Part shown: positions 1 to 9,153 of the stretch, in pieces | Numbering within the stretch: the first letter of the stretch is position 1 | How the letters are laid out: each line of letters opens with the position of its first letter | DNA from: Micromonospora cremea | Lineage (GTDB): Bacteria > Actinomycetota > Actinomycetes > Mycobacteriales > Micromonosporaceae | Assembly (NCBI RefSeq): GCF_900143515.1 | Contig: NZ_FSQT01000001.1 | Span: 2,108,001 to 2,172,000 of the forward strand | Direction: 5' to 3' | Length of the DNA stretch: 64,000 nucleotides | Translations under genes and position numbers: made by a program | The notes under the pieces: generated by a model | Databases searched by the model: none | What the model saw: the letters and a program-made list of their open reading frames with translations, nothing else | What the model was told of the DNA's origin: nothing

Positions 1-1379
1 TCGCCGTGCGGCATGAAGGCCAGATCGTGGGCGTAGAAGCTGTGCAGCAGCGGGGTCAGGTAGGCGTCCAGGTAGCGGCGCAGCCACACCTCGGGCGCCA
101 GCCCGGACCGGGCGATCAGCTCCGCCGCCAGCGAGCCGCCGGCACTGTCCACGTGCAGCAGCGCGGCCATGGTGGTCAACCGTCGGCCCGGGGCCAGGCC
201 GGGCACCGGGCTCTCTCGCCACAGCGCGGCCAGCATCTTCCGGTACGGCGAGGTGCGGTCGGTGGCCGCCTCGTACTGCCGGTGCCGGTAGCCCACCGCG
301 GCCCGCTCCCGGATGATCGTCAGCCCGGTGCCGGTCAGCACCTCGTCGCCCGCGATCAGGTCGGCCAGCCAGTCGTTGATGGCCGGGGTGGCCGCCATGT
401 ACGCGGCCGACAGCCCGCGCATGAAGCCCATGTTCAGCACCGAAAGCGCGGTCTTGACGTAGTGCCGGCCCGGCGCGGTCACGTTGAAGAACGTACGGAT
501 GGACTGCTGGGCGAGGTGCTCGTCGGACCCGGGGCCGAGGTGCACGAGCCGGCGCTCGGCCAGCTCGCCGGCGAAGGTGACCGCCAGCTTGTTCCACCAC
601 TGCCACGGGTGCGCCGGGATCAGGTGGTAGTCGGCGAGGTCCAGCCCGAGGCCGGCCATCGTGGCGGCGAACCGGGCCCGGGTGTCCGGGTCCAACTCGC
701 TCTCGATCAGGGTGTCGTAGTCGAGGTCGGCGGCGCTGCTGAACGTCGAGTGGTCGCGGTGCGCGGCCAGCCATTCCAGCCGGACCGGGGCGGCGGCCTC
801 CGGGGCGTACCGGTGGTACTCGTCGACGCCGAAGCCGAGCCGGCCGTTGTTGGCCACGAAGCAGGGGTGACCCTCGGTCATCGACGTCTCGATGGTCTGA
901 AAGTCCGCCTCGGCCAGCTCGGCGGCGCTCGGCGCGGGCCGAGCCAGCTTGTACGCGGTGCCGGCGAGGGTGGAGGTGATCTCCTCCAGGTAAACCGGAA
1001 GCACCCGCGCGGAGAGCCCGAGGGAGTCGCGCAGCTCGACGATCAGGTCCACCGCGTCGGGTGGGACCGGCGTGCCGTCGCGGTGCCGGGTGATGCTGTC
1101 CGCGTCGATCTGCCAGTGCGCCAACGCGAGCACCCGCGCGGCGAACCGGTACGTGACCGTGCCGTCGTCGCTGCGCACCTCGTACCACCGTCGGTCGTCG
1201 CCGGCGCCTGGCACGGGCACGGGGGTGATCAGCCGTTCGTGGGTGAACTCGGCGAGCGCCTTGCGGACCAGCAGCCGGTTGGCCCGGGCCCAGAGCTGCG
1301 GGGTGAGATGCCCGACCGGGTCGTCGGCGGCCGACCTGGCGGCGGAGGACGGCTGGGTGGGGACGGCGGTGGCGGTCAC
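1..1379 (-). CDS. desD: IucA/IucC-family NIS siderophore synthetase (DesD-like), partial
   Basis: This gene runs off the left edge of the window, so only about the first 459 residues are visible. The translation matches the IucA/IucC family of ATP-dependent NRPS-independent siderophore synthetases, with a TEGHPCF segment, an IPAHPWQ segment and an RTFFNVT stretch typical of the nucleotide-binding fold. By synteny with desA, desB and desC it should be DesD, which condenses N-hydroxy-N-acyl-cadaverine units into desferrioxamine or nocardamine in the cytoplasm. The GTG start at 1379 overlaps the TGA of the preceding acyltransferase by 4 bases (GTGA), indicating translational coupling. The cyclic or linear product cannot be read from the sequence. 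Confidence 0.92.
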   Translation of the reverse strand, partial: MTATAVPTQPSSAARSAADDPVGHLTPQLWARANRLLVRKALAEFTHERLITPVPVPGAGDDRRWYEVRSDDGTVTYRFAARVLALAHWQIDADSITRHRDGTPVPPDAVDLIVELRDSLGLSARVLPVYLEEITSTLAGTAYKLARPAPSAAELAEADFQTIETSMTEGHPCFVANNGRLGFGVDEYHRYAPEAAAPVRLEWLAAHRDHSTFSSAADLDYDTLIESELDPDTRARFAATMAGLGLDLADYHLIPAHPWQWWNKLAVTFAGELAERRLVHLGPGSDEHLAQQSIRTFFNVTAPGRHYVKTALSVLNMGFMRGLSAAYMAATPAINDWLADLIAGDEVLTGTGLTIIRERAAVGYRHRQYEAATDRTSPYRKMLAALWRESPVPGLAPGRRLTTMAALLHVDSAGGSLAAELIARSGLAPEVWLRRYLDAYLTPLLHSFYAHDLAFMPHG

Positions 1380-1984
1380 GCCGGGGCTCCTTCGGTTCGG
1401 GTGGCGGCGGCGGGGTCGGCGGCGGCGCGGTCGATGGCGGCGTGGAACTGGGCCCGGGTGCAGACGCTCAACAGCGCCTCCTTCTCGGACTTGGCGACGG
1501 CGCCGACGACCTCGAAGCCGACGGCGGCGTTCAGCGCGTGCACGGCGGTGTTGCGCACGTCCGGCTCGACCACCACCCGGCGGGTCGCCGGGTCGGCGAA
1601 GAGCCAGGCCATGACGGTGGTGATGACCGCGCGGGTGAACCCGTGCACCGGGGCGTCGGTGGGTGCGCAGAGGAAGTGCATGCCCACGTCGGCGGGCTGG
1701 GCGTCGTACAGGCCGACCAGCTCGACGTGGGCCGGGTCGTAGCGTTCGGCCAGGAAGGCGGGCCGCCCGTCGCACAGGCCGAGGTACGCGTCGTGGTGCG
1801 GGTGGGCGGCGATCCGCCGGTACTCCTCGGCCACGCCGGCCGGGTCGGCGTCCTGCATCAACCAGAACGCCGCCTTCGGGTGGGTCACCCAGGAGTGCAG
1901 CAGCGCGGCGTCGGCGTCCGGGTCGAGGGTACGCAGCGCGAACTCACCGAGCCGATCGTCGACGCGGGTGAAGACGACGGTCAC
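1376..1984 (-). CDS. desC: GNAT acyltransferase, DesC/IucB-like (hydroxycadaverine N-acylation)
   Basis: A 202-residue GNAT-fold protein of the IucB-type siderophore acyltransferase family. It shows the [12 protein letters not shown] segment near the start and the DVGMHFL...GFTRA and VEPDVRN motifs of this family. In the desferrioxamine pathway DesC transfers acetyl or succinyl from CoA to N-hydroxycadaverine. The GTG start at 1984 overlaps the desB stop by 4 bases, and the stop overlaps the desD start by 4, so desB-desC-desD form one coupled block. A longer frame reaching 2077 exists but would run far into desB. The 11194-11766 gene is a paralogue in the same cluster, so which acyl donor each uses is open. 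Confidence 0.9.
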   Translation of the reverse strand: MTVVFTRVDDRLGEFALRTLDPDADAALLHSWVTHPKAAFWLMQDADPAGVAEEYRRIAAHPHHDAYLGLCDGRPAFLAERYDPAHVELVGLYDAQPADVGMHFLCAPTDAPVHGFTRAVITTVMAWLFADPATRRVVVEPDVRNTAVHALNAAVGFEVVGAVAKSEKEALLSVCTRAQFHAAIDRAAADPAAATRTEGAPA

Positions 1985-3270
1985 GACGCCACCCCGGCGG
2001 GCGCGCCGAACTCCTGGAAGGTGATGCTCTTCTCGATCGGGTAGTGCTCCCGGCCGAGCAGCTCCCGGATGACCCACGAGTTGCGGTACGCGCCCATGCC
2101 CAGGTCCGGTGAGGTGATGCTGTGCGTGTGGGTGCCCGCGTTCTGCAGGAAGATGCCCCGGCCGCTGTGGTCGATGCTGTAGTTGCGGGCCACGTCGAAC
2201 CGGCCGTGCGCGTCCCAGCGGATCCGGTCGCGCACCGGCGTGAGGAATTCCGGCACCCGGTAGTGGTAGCCGGTCGCCAGCACCAGGCCCTCGGTCCGCA
2301 GGTCGAAGTCGCGCTCCTGCTCCACCTGGCGCAACCCCAGCGTGTACGCCCCGTCATGGTGGTCGGCGCTGGTCAGCTCGGTGTTGGTGAGCAGCCGGGT
2401 GTTCACCGGACCGTCGACGCTGTGCGCGTAGAGCAGGTCGTAGATGTCGTTGATCAGGTCGGCGTTGATCCCCTTGAACAGGCCCTTCTGCTCGGACTCC
2501 AGCCGGTAGCGGGTCGCCTCGGGCAGCGCGTGGAAATAGTCCACGTAGTCCGGTGAGGTCATCTCCAGGGTGAGCTTGGTGTATTCGAGCGGGAAGAACC
2601 GCGGCGAGCGGGTGACCCAGTTCAGCTGGTAGCCGTACCGGTCGAGGTCGCCGAGCAGGTCGTAGTAGATCTCGGCGGCGCTCTGCCCGCTGCCCACCAC
2701 GGTGATGCTGCGCTTGGTGCGCAGCGCGTCCCGGTGCTCCAGGTAGCGCGAGTTGTGCACCGCGTCCCCGGGCAACCCGGCGACCGCGGGCGGCAGGTGC
2801 GGTGGGATGCCGGTGCCGAGCACCAGGTGCCGGGCACGGTATTCCACCGTCTCCCCCGCGGCGGTGTTGACTCGCACCACGTACCGCTCGTCGACGGGGT
2901 CGTACTCCACGGCGGTGACCGTCTGGCCGAAGCGCAGGTTCGGCAGCTTCGCCGCCGCCCACCGGCAGTAGGCGTCGTACTCGCTGCGCAGCGGGTAGAA
3001 GCTCTCCCGGATGTAGAACGGGTAGAGCCGGCCGATCTCCTTCAGGTAGTTGAGGAAGGAGTACGGCGAGGTCGGGTCCGCGAGGCTGACCAGATCGGCG
3101 ATGAACGGGGTCTGCAACCGGGCCGACTCCAGCAGCATGCCGGGGTGCCAGGCCAGGCTCGGCCGGGCCTCCAGGAACACCCCGTCCAGCTCGTCGATCG
3201 GCGCGGTGAGGCAGGCCAGGCCCAGGTTGTACGGGCCCAGCCCGATGGCGATGAAGTCGTGGGTGGACAT
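1981..3270 (-). CDS. desB: Lysine/ornithine N-monooxygenase family, cadaverine hydroxylase DesB
   Basis: A flavin-dependent N-hydroxylating monooxygenase of the IucD/SidA/PvdA family, about 429 residues. It shows the FAD motif [11 protein letters not shown] at the N-terminus, an NADPH-type GSGQSAAE motif mid-protein and the ATGYHYR motif near the C-terminus. In this context it should convert cadaverine (from DesA) to N-hydroxycadaverine. The start is chosen at ATG 3270, which has GGAGG five bases upstream and places the FAD motif at residue 7. An alternative ATG at 3306 would overlap the desA stop (ATGA) and add 12 residues, but lacks a Shine-Dalgarno. Confidence 0.93.
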   Translation of the reverse strand: MSTHDFIAIGLGPYNLGLACLTAPIDELDGVFLEARPSLAWHPGMLLESARLQTPFIADLVSLADPTSPYSFLNYLKEIGRLYPFYIRESFYPLRSEYDAYCRWAAAKLPNLRFGQTVTAVEYDPVDERYVVRVNTAAGETVEYRARHLVLGTGIPPHLPPAVAGLPGDAVHNSRYLEHRDALRTKRSITVVGSGQSAAEIYYDLLGDLDRYGYQLNWVTRSPRFFPLEYTKLTLEMTSPDYVDYFHALPEATRYRLESEQKGLFKGINADLINDIYDLLYAHSVDGPVNTRLLTNTELTSADHHDGAYTLGLRQVEQERDFDLRTEGLVLATGYHYRVPEFLTPVRDRIRWDAHGRFDVARNYSIDHSGRGIFLQNAGTHTHSITSPDLGMGAYRNSWVIRELLGREHYPIEKSITFQEFGAPAGVAS

Positions 3271-3305
3271 CCGGCCCTCCAGGCGCGGGTTCGGGATCAC
3301 CGGCA

Positions 3306-4844
3306 TCAGCCGACGTGGCAGGTCAGGTCGGCGGCGGTGTGCTCATGCACGTACCGGCCGGCGTGGGCGGCGATCAGTTCGAGCACGTGGTCGACGTCGT
3401 CGACGGTCGTGGCCGGGTTCAGCAGGGTGAACTTCAGGAAGTGCCGGCCGTCCACCCGGGTCCCGGCGACCACTGCGGCGCCGGAGGCGGCCAGCGCCTC
3501 CCGGGCGTGCAGGTTGGCCGCGTCGGCCAGTTCCCGGCCCGGGCCGGTGGGCAGGTAGCGGAAGACCACCGTGCTCAGCTCGGAACGGGTCACCACCTCG
3601 AAGCGGGGATCCTCGCTGACCAGCTGCCAGGCGTCGGCGGCCCGGTCGACCACCTCGTCGAAGAGCGCGCCGAGCGCGTCCGGGCCCATCACCCGCAGGG
3701 TCAGCCAGAGCTTCAGCGCGTCGAAGCGGCGGGTGGTCTGCATGCTCTTGTCGACCTGGTTGGGGATCCGCTGCTCCACCATCCGCGCCGGGTTGAGGTA
3801 GTCGGCGTGGTAGGTGGCGTGCCGCAGCACCCGCCGGTCGCGGACCAGCAGCGCGCTGGAGCTGACCGGCTGGAAGAACGACTTGTGGTAGTCCACCGTC
3901 ACCGAGTCGGCCCGTTCGATGCCGTCGAGCAGGTGCCGGCGGGTCGGCGAGACCAGCAGCCCGCAGCCGTACGCGGCGTCCACGTGCAGCCACACGCTGG
4001 CCGACGCGCAGACCCGGGCCAGCTCGGCGATCGGGTCGATGGAGCCGAAGTCGGTGGTGCCGGCGGTGCCGGCGACCGCCATGACCACCAGCCCGGCCAG
4101 CCGGCACCGGGCGATCTCGTCACGGACGGCGGCGGGCCGGATCCGTCGCTGCGGATCGGTGGGCACCGCGATCACCGCGTCCGGAGCCAGGCCGAGCAGC
4201 TTGGCCGACTTCTGCACGCTGAAGTGACCGGCCGCGGAGGTGAGCACGCGCAGCCGGGGCAGCAGGTCGGCGCGGGCCGCCGGGGTGGTCGCGGCGAGGC
4301 ACGCCTCCTCCCGGGCCAGCAGCAGCGCCTGGAGGTTGGACTGACTGCCTCCGCTGGTGAAGACGCCGTCGGCGTTCGGGCCGAGGCCGATCCGCTCGGC
4401 GGTCCAGTCGATCAGACGCCGTTCGATGAGGGTGGCCCCGGCGCTCTGGTCCCAGGTGTCCAGGGAGGAGTTCACCGCGGTGAGCACCGCCTCGCCGAGC
4501 AGCGCCGGGATGGCCACCGGGCAGTTGAGGTGGGCGAGGTAACGGGGGTGGTGGAACCAGACGGCGTCGCGCAGGTAGACGTCCTCCAGCTCGTCCAGCG
4601 CGGCGTTGGCGTCGCCCAAGGGACGGTCCAGGTCGACGCGGTCGACCACGGGGGCCAGCTCGGCCGGGGTGATCCCGGTGCCGGGCCGGTCCACGGCGGC
4701 CATCCGGCGGGCGACCCGATCGACGCCGTCGGCGAGTGTCCGCCGGTACTGCTCGACCGAGTCGCCGTGCAGCAGGTGGGCCCGCGCGGCGGCCGCCGCC
4801 GATGGCGGCGCGATGATCTCGACGGGGTACGTCGGCACGGTCAC
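3306..4844 (-). CDS. desA: PLP-dependent lysine decarboxylase, first step of desferrioxamine synthesis
   Basis: A 512-residue group II PLP decarboxylase closely resembling Streptomyces DesA. The motifs [16 protein letters not shown] and VDAAYGCG are present, with the PLP lysine in [10 protein letters not shown] (K321), followed by the RIPNQVDKS and RFDALKLW segments. It decarboxylates lysine to cadaverine, the backbone of ferrioxamines, and opens the desABCD block. The GTG start at 4844 has GGAGG upstream; homologues usually begin near the ARAHLL segment, so the first 20 or so residues are an extension. A strong hairpin (4885-4912) lies just upstream in the transcription direction and may attenuate read-through from the desE side. 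Confidence 0.95.
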   Translation of the reverse strand: MTVPTYPVEIIAPPSAAAAARAHLLHGDSVEQYRRTLADGVDRVARRMAAVDRPGTGITPAELAPVVDRVDLDRPLGDANAALDELEDVYLRDAVWFHHPRYLAHLNCPVAIPALLGEAVLTAVNSSLDTWDQSAGATLIERRLIDWTAERIGLGPNADGVFTSGGSQSNLQALLLAREEACLAATTPAARADLLPRLRVLTSAAGHFSVQKSAKLLGLAPDAVIAVPTDPQRRIRPAAVRDEIARCRLAGLVVMAVAGTAGTTDFGSIDPIAELARVCASASVWLHVDAAYGCGLLVSPTRRHLLDGIERADSVTVDYHKSFFQPVSSSALLVRDRRVLRHATYHADYLNPARMVEQRIPNQVDKSMQTTRRFDALKLWLTLRVMGPDALGALFDEVVDRAADAWQLVSEDPRFEVVTRSELSTVVFRYLPTGPGRELADAANLHAREALAASGAAVVAGTRVDGRHFLKFTLLNPATTVDDVDHVLELIAAHAGRYVHEHTAADLTCHVG

Positions 4845-4884
4845 GGGATGTCCTCCACGTTCTCGACGATGGGCAGCCGGAACC

Positions 4885-4912
4885 CGCCCCCGGCGCGGTC
4901 GCGCCGGGGGCG
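4885..4912 (-). terminator. Strong GC hairpin between desE-side transcript and desA
   Basis: A perfect 12-bp stem (CGCCCCCGGCGC and its complement) with a 4-base loop. It follows the short open frame at 4937-5044 and precedes desA by about 40 bases. There is no U-tract, as is common in high-GC actinobacteria. It could be a partial terminator or attenuator that sets desABCD level relative to desE, or simply mark the end of a formerly larger gene. Confidence 0.5.
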
Positions 4913-4936
4913 TGCTGCTTTCGGATGGGTCGCCGG

Positions 4937-5044
4937 TCAGGCGGTGGCGCCGGCCGGTGCCTCGGCGCGCAGGTCGTCCTCCGAGAGCCCGCCCCGCCGG
5001 TAGCCGGCACAGGTCACCCGCCGGCCGACGGGGCTCGCGGTCAC
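4937..5044 (-). pseudogene. Short open frame, possible C-terminal remnant of a desF-type siderophore-interacting protein
   Basis: A 35-codon frame starting at GTG 5044, four bases after the desE stop. Its middle reads CAGYRRGGLSEDDLRAE, which resembles the C-terminal GYW-RRG-x-E-D signature of the siderophore-interacting (ViuB/DesF) flavin reductase family. From memory, in Streptomyces desF lies exactly between desE and desA, so position and residual sequence both suggest that a deleted desF left its tail here. The frame is too short for function as a reductase. Alternatives are a genuine small peptide, a leader peptide ahead of the 4885-4912 hairpin, or a chance frame. Confidence 0.4.
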
Positions 5045-5048
5045 GGCG

Positions 5049-6080
5049 TCAGCTGACCTTCTTCGCGTTCCGGATGGCGGTGGCGAGGTTCTCCAACAGC
5101 GGCGCGGAGCCGGCGTACGAGAAGCGGGGCACCGTGTCCCACGGGGTCACCTGGTTGGCCTTGACCGCCGGCAGCTGCTGCCAGGTGGGCTTCGCGGTGA
5201 GGTCCTTGGGCTGCAACGCGGTGCTGCGGTTGTCCAGCAGGATCAGGTCGGCCGGGAACTTGCCGGCGTTCTCCCAGCTCAGCGCCTCGAAGTAGTCGCC
5301 GGCTTCGAGTTTGGTGGGGACCACGATGTCCACGCCCAGCTCGGCGAAGTACATCAGGTCGGTGCTCACCCTGGGGTTGGAGACGTAGAACAGGTCGGGG
5401 CTGCCGGAGCAGGCCATGACCTTGATCCCCGGGTTGGCCTTCACCGCCTGGCGGACCGCCTCGGCACCGGCCTCGAAGCGGGCCTTCGCGTCGGTGACCT
5501 TCTTGGCAGACAGGTCCGCGCCGAGCGACTCGGCCAGCGCGGCGTACCGCTCGATCGGCTTGGTCATCGGCACCCGGGCGGTGGTGATCGCCACGCTCGG
5601 CGCCAGCGGCAGGATCTTGGCCTTGCTCTCGTCCGGCACGTACCAGAGCGCGTCCGGGTCGTACATGTGGGTGACCAGCAGCTCGGGGCGCAGCGCCGCG
5701 TACTTCTCCAGGCTGAACTCGCCCCACACGTTGCCGAGGATCTCCACGGCCTCGATGTTCAGGTCGCCGGCCTGCGGTTCGGCCGTGCCGTCGGCGCGCT
5801 TGGTCTCACCGAACACGCCAACGAGGTGCTTGTCGAGACCGAAATCGATCAGGGCGGCAGCCACCCCCGTGAAGGCCACCACGCGGGTCGGACGAGCCGC
5901 CGCCTCGACCTTCTGGTTGCGGTCGTCGGTGAACGACCACGGGCCACTTCCGGTGCTGGCAGCGGGTTTCGCGGTGTCGTCCTTGCCGCAGCCGGCGAGC
6001 AGGGTGGCCAGCGTGGCGACGCCACCGGCGGCCAGCAGGCCGCGACGGGAGAGGCGACGGGCGGACAGGGCATCGGGCAT
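5049..6080 (-). CDS. desE: Ferric-siderophore ABC transporter substrate-binding lipoprotein (DesE-like)
   Basis: A 343-residue binding protein of the FepB/FhuD/TroA fold. The N-terminus has a twin-arginine-like LSRRGLLAAGG segment and a lipobox LLAGC near residue 30, so the mature protein should be a membrane-anchored lipoprotein outside the cell. The rest has the two-lobed pattern of ferric siderophore binders (RVVAFTG, LRPELLVTH, and a C-terminal WDTVPRFSYAG). It is divergent from the permease genes and shares an iron box with them (6131-6149), and it precedes desABCD on the same strand. It should recapture the ferrioxamine made by those genes. Confidence 0.9.
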   Translation of the reverse strand: MPDALSARRLSRRGLLAAGGVATLATLLAGCGKDDTAKPAASTGSGPWSFTDDRNQKVEAAARPTRVVAFTGVAAALIDFGLDKHLVGVFGETKRADGTAEPQAGDLNIEAVEILGNVWGEFSLEKYAALRPELLVTHMYDPDALWYVPDESKAKILPLAPSVAITTARVPMTKPIERYAALAESLGADLSAKKVTDAKARFEAGAEAVRQAVKANPGIKVMACSGSPDLFYVSNPRVSTDLMYFAELGVDIVVPTKLEAGDYFEALSWENAGKFPADLILLDNRSTALQPKDLTAKPTWQQLPAVKANQVTPWDTVPRFSYAGSAPLLENLATAIRNAKKVS

Positions 6081-6130
6081 GGCGGTGTCTTTCGATCAGT
6101 GGACGGCCGGGGTCGACCAGGACAGCGGGG

Positions 6131-6149
6131 TTAGGTTAGCCTAACCTCG
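6131..6149. promoter_or_regulatory. DtxR/IdeR/DmdR-type iron box in the divergent promoter
   Basis: The palindromic sequence TTAGGTTAGCCTAACCTCG matches the actinobacterial iron box consensus (TTAGGTTAGSCTAACCTAA) except at its last two bases. It lies 51 bases upstream of the desE start and about 100 upstream of the first FecCD permease, in position to repress both directions when Fe(II)-loaded repressor is bound. No second box was seen upstream of desA. Confidence 0.93.
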
Positions 6150-6248
6150 TTAGTTGTCAACAGCGGTACGTCGTGTCGCCACACCCCGGAGCCCACACTG
6201 GACGCCACACCCTCCGCCACCAGACCGGCACGACCCGTACCGGTCGAT

Positions 6249-7277
6249 GTGGCGGCACCACCCCCCGGACCACCGCCGGCGCGACGCGGTCGCCAGGCGG
6301 CCCGCGCCGCCGGCCTGATCGGCGCCGTGGCGCTGCTCGGCGCGGTCCTGCTGCTCAGCATCGCGGTCGGCGCGAAGGCAATGCCACTCGGCGACGTCTG
6401 GTCCGGGTTGCTGCACCGCGACGCCGCCGAGTACGCCGTGGTGCACCGGATGCGCCTGCCGCGCACCCTGCTCGGGCTGATCGCCGGCGCGGCCCTCGGG
6501 GTGGCCGGCGCGGTGATGCAGGCCCTCACCCGCAACCCGCTGGCCGACCCCGGGCTGCTCGGCATCAACGCCGGCGCCTCCGCCGCCGTCGCCACCGCCG
6601 CCGCCTTCCTGGGCGTCACGGCCATCGGCGGGTACGTCTGGTTCGCGCTGCTCGGCGCGGCGGTGGTCACCGCGCTGGTCTACGCCGTCGGTGGCGGGCG
6701 CGGCGCCACCCCGGCCCGCCTCGCGCTGGCCGGCGCGGCGCTGAACGCCACCCTCTACTCGTACGTGAGCGCGGTGATGCTGCTGGACACCGCCTCGCTG
6801 GAGCGGCTGCGGTTCTGGACGGTCGGCTCACTGGCCAGCGCGGACTCCGTGACCGTGACCCGGGTGCTGCCGTTCATCCTGGTCGGCCTGCTGGTCGCGC
6901 TCGGCGCCGCCCGCCCGCTGAACGCCCTCGCACTCGGCGACGACGCCGCGCGCGCCCTGGGCGCCCGACCCGCGCTGATCCGGGCCGCCGTGATCGTCGC
7001 GGTCACTCTGCTCTGCGGCGCGGCGACCGCCGCCTGCGGGCCGATCGTCTTCGTCGGGCTGCTGGTGCCGCACCTGGTCCGCGCCCTGACCGGCCCCGAC
7101 CTGCGCTGGCTGCTGCCGTACTGCGCGGTGCTCGCGCCGGTGCTGCTGCTCGGCGCCGACGTGCTGGGCCGGGTGCTGGGCCGACCGGGTGAACTCCAGG
7201 TCGGCATGGTCACGGCCGTGCTGGGCGGCCCGCTCTTCCTCTGGCTGGTCACCCGCGGACGGGTGGCCCACCCATGA
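6249..7277 (+). CDS. FecCD-family iron-siderophore permease, subunit 1
   Basis: A 342-residue polytopic membrane protein of the BtuC/FhuB/FecCD family with about nine to ten hydrophobic segments. It contains the family signature RMRLPRTLLGLIAGAALGVAG and the cytoplasmic coupling segment ALGARP that contacts the ATPase. It forms a heterodimer with the following permease and imports ferric hydroxamate delivered by the desE-type lipoprotein. The GTG start at 6249 has no clear Shine-Dalgarno, and in-frame upstream starts are poor, so the exact N-terminus is uncertain. Its stop overlaps the next ATG by 4 bases. Confidence 0.93.
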   Translation: MAAPPPGPPPARRGRQAARAAGLIGAVALLGAVLLLSIAVGAKAMPLGDVWSGLLHRDAAEYAVVHRMRLPRTLLGLIAGAALGVAGAVMQALTRNPLADPGLLGINAGASAAVATAAAFLGVTAIGGYVWFALLGAAVVTALVYAVGGGRGATPARLALAGAALNATLYSYVSAVMLLDTASLERLRFWTVGSLASADSVTVTRVLPFILVGLLVALGAARPLNALALGDDAARALGARPALIRAAVIVAVTLLCGAATAACGPIVFVGLLVPHLVRALTGPDLRWLLPYCAVLAPVLLLGADVLGRVLGRPGELQVGMVTAVLGGPLFLWLVTRGRVAHP

Positions 7278-8299
7278 CCGTCATCCGCACCCCCCGACTC
7301 TCCCTGCGCTTCCGCCCCCGCGCGCTGGTCGTCGGCGCCGGTGCCGCACTGCTCGCCGCCGGGCTGGGTCTGGTCGCCGTGGGCAGCGGCGACTACCCGA
7401 TGGGCGTGGCCGACGTGCTACGCACGCTGACCGGCGGCGGCACCCCCGCCGAGCAGTTCATTGTCGGCGAGCTGCGGCTGCCCCGGCTGGTCACCGCCCT
7501 GCTGGTCGGCGCCGCTCTGGCGCTGGCCGGCACCGTGTTCCAGTCACTGGTCCGCAACCCGCTGGGCAGCCCGGACGTGCTCGGCTTCACCCAGGGCGCG
7601 TCGACCGGTGCGCTGGTGGTGGTCGTCCTCGGCGGCGGCAGCCTGGCGCTGGCCGGTGCGGCCGTGGCCGGCGGGCTCGGCAGCGGCCTGCTGATCTACG
7701 CGCTCGCCTGGCGGCGCGGCGTGCACGGCTACCGGTTGATCCTGGTCGGTATCGGCGTCGCCGCGATCCTCACCGGGGTCAACGGCTACCTGCTGACCCG
7801 GGCGCCACTGATGGACGCCGCCCGCGCGGTGCTCTGGCTCACCGGCAGCCTGGACGGGCGGGGCTGGGCCAACGCCGGGCCGCTGCTCGCCGTCACCGCC
7901 GTGCTGGCGCCTTTGCTGCTCATCGCCTGCGCCCCGGCGCTGCGCATGACGGAGTTGGGCGACGACACGGCCGGCGCCCTCGGCGTGCCGGTGCGCCGGC
8001 TGCGCCTGGTGCTGCTCGCCGCCGCGGTGCTGCTGGTCTCGTTCGCGGCGGCCGCCGCCGGGCCGGTGTCCTTCGTGGCGCTCGTCGCGCCGCACGTGGC
8101 GAAGCGGCTGACCCGCGCGCCCGGCCCGAACCTGGTGCCGTCGATGACGGTCGGCGCGGCACTGCTGGTCGGTGCCGACCTGCTGGCCCAGCGGGCCTTC
8201 ACCGGGCACCAGCTTCCGGTCGGTGTCGTGACTGGGGTGATCGGCGGTGGCTACCTGGTCTGGCTGCTGGCCATGGAACGCCGGGCGGGTCGGCTGTGA
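7274..8299 (+). CDS. FecCD-family iron-siderophore permease, subunit 2
   Basis: A 341-residue FecCD permease, paralogous to the gene before it, with the ELRLPRLVTALLVGAALALAG signature and the coupling segment ALGVPV. It starts at ATG 7274 inside an ATGA overlap with subunit 1. The pair plus the downstream ATPase make a standard two-permease type II importer. Confidence 0.93.
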   Translation: MTVIRTPRLSLRFRPRALVVGAGAALLAAGLGLVAVGSGDYPMGVADVLRTLTGGGTPAEQFIVGELRLPRLVTALLVGAALALAGTVFQSLVRNPLGSPDVLGFTQGASTGALVVVVLGGGSLALAGAAVAGGLGSGLLIYALAWRRGVHGYRLILVGIGVAAILTGVNGYLLTRAPLMDAARAVLWLTGSLDGRGWANAGPLLAVTAVLAPLLLIACAPALRMTELGDDTAGALGVPVRRLRLVLLAAAVLLVSFAAAAAGPVSFVALVAPHVAKRLTRAPGPNLVPSMTVGAALLVGADLLAQRAFTGHQLPVGVVTGVIGGGYLVWLLAMERRAGRL

Positions 8300-8328
8300 A
8301 CACCCGCGACGCCTTCGAAGGAGCACCC

Positions 8329-9153
8329 ATGCACCCCGGCAGTTCACGGCTCGGCGGCACCGCGCTGACCCTCGCCTACGACCGGCGCACCATCGCCGAG
8401 GACCTGACCGTGGCGGTGCCCGACCGGTCGTTCACGGTGATCATCGGTCCGAACGCCTGCGGCAAGTCGACTCTGCTGCGCGCTCTGTCCCGGATGCTGC
8501 GCCCGACCGCTGGCGCGGTGCTGCTGGACGGGCGGGACATCCACGACGTACCCGCCCGGAAGGTGGCCCGCACCCTCGGCCTGCTGCCGCAGACGTCGAT
8601 CGCGCCGGACGGGATCAGCGTCGCCGAGCTGGTCGCCCGGGGCCGGTACCCGCACCAGGGGCTGCTGCGGCAGTGGTCCCGGGAGGACGAACGGGTGGTC
8701 GAGGAGTCGATGACCGCAACCGGGGTCGCCGACCTCGCCGACCGGTCGGTGGACGAGCTCTCCGGCGGCCAGCGGCAACGGGTCTGGATCGCCATGGCGC
8801 TGGCCCAGCAGACCCCGCTGCTGCTGCTCGACGAGCCGACCACCTACCTCGACATCGCCCACCAGATCGAGATCCTGGATCTCTGTGCCCGGCTGCACGA
8901 GGAGCAGGGGCGGACGCTGGTCGCGGTGCTGCACGACCTGAACCACGCCGCCCGCTACGCCACCCACCTGATTGCGATGCGCGACGGGCGGGTGGTGGCC
9001 GCCGGCGAGCCGGCCTCGGTGGTCACCGCCGACCTGGTGGCCGAGGTGTTCGGGCTGCCCTGCCGGGTGATCGACGACCCGGAGACCGGCACCCCGCTGG
9101 TCATCCCCGCCGCCCGGCACCGGGCCACCGTGCCCGCCCCGGAGCCGGCGTGA
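8329..9153 (+). CDS. Iron-siderophore ABC transporter ATP-binding protein
   Basis: A 274-residue FecE/FhuC-type ATPase. Walker A GPNACGKST, the LSGGQRQR signature and Walker B LLLLDEPTTYLD are all intact, and the H-loop is in AVLHDLNHA. ATG 8329 is chosen because AAGGAG lies five bases upstream; an in-frame GTG at 8296 overlaps the permease stop but lacks a Shine-Dalgarno. It completes the importer with the two FecCD permeases. The stop overlaps the start of the acylase gene by 4 bases, so uptake and the acylase are expressed together. Confidence 0.93.
   Translation: MHPGSSRLGGTALTLAYDRRTIAEDLTVAVPDRSFTVIIGPNACGKSTLLRALSRMLRPTAGAVLLDGRDIHDVPARKVARTLGLLPQTSIAPDGISVAELVARGRYPHQGLLRQWSREDERVVEESMTATGVADLADRSVDELSGGQRQRVWIAMALAQQTPLLLLDEPTTYLDIAHQIEILDLCARLHEEQGRTLVAVLHDLNHAARYATHLIAMRDGRVVAAGEPASVVTADLVAEVFGLPCRVIDDPETGTPLVIPAARHRATVPAPEPA

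Noticed and set aside
6..1742. Long plus-strand frame opposite the desD/desC genes
   Set aside because: Rich in Arg/Gly/Pro with no domain; it is a GC-codon shadow of the real minus-strand siderophore genes.
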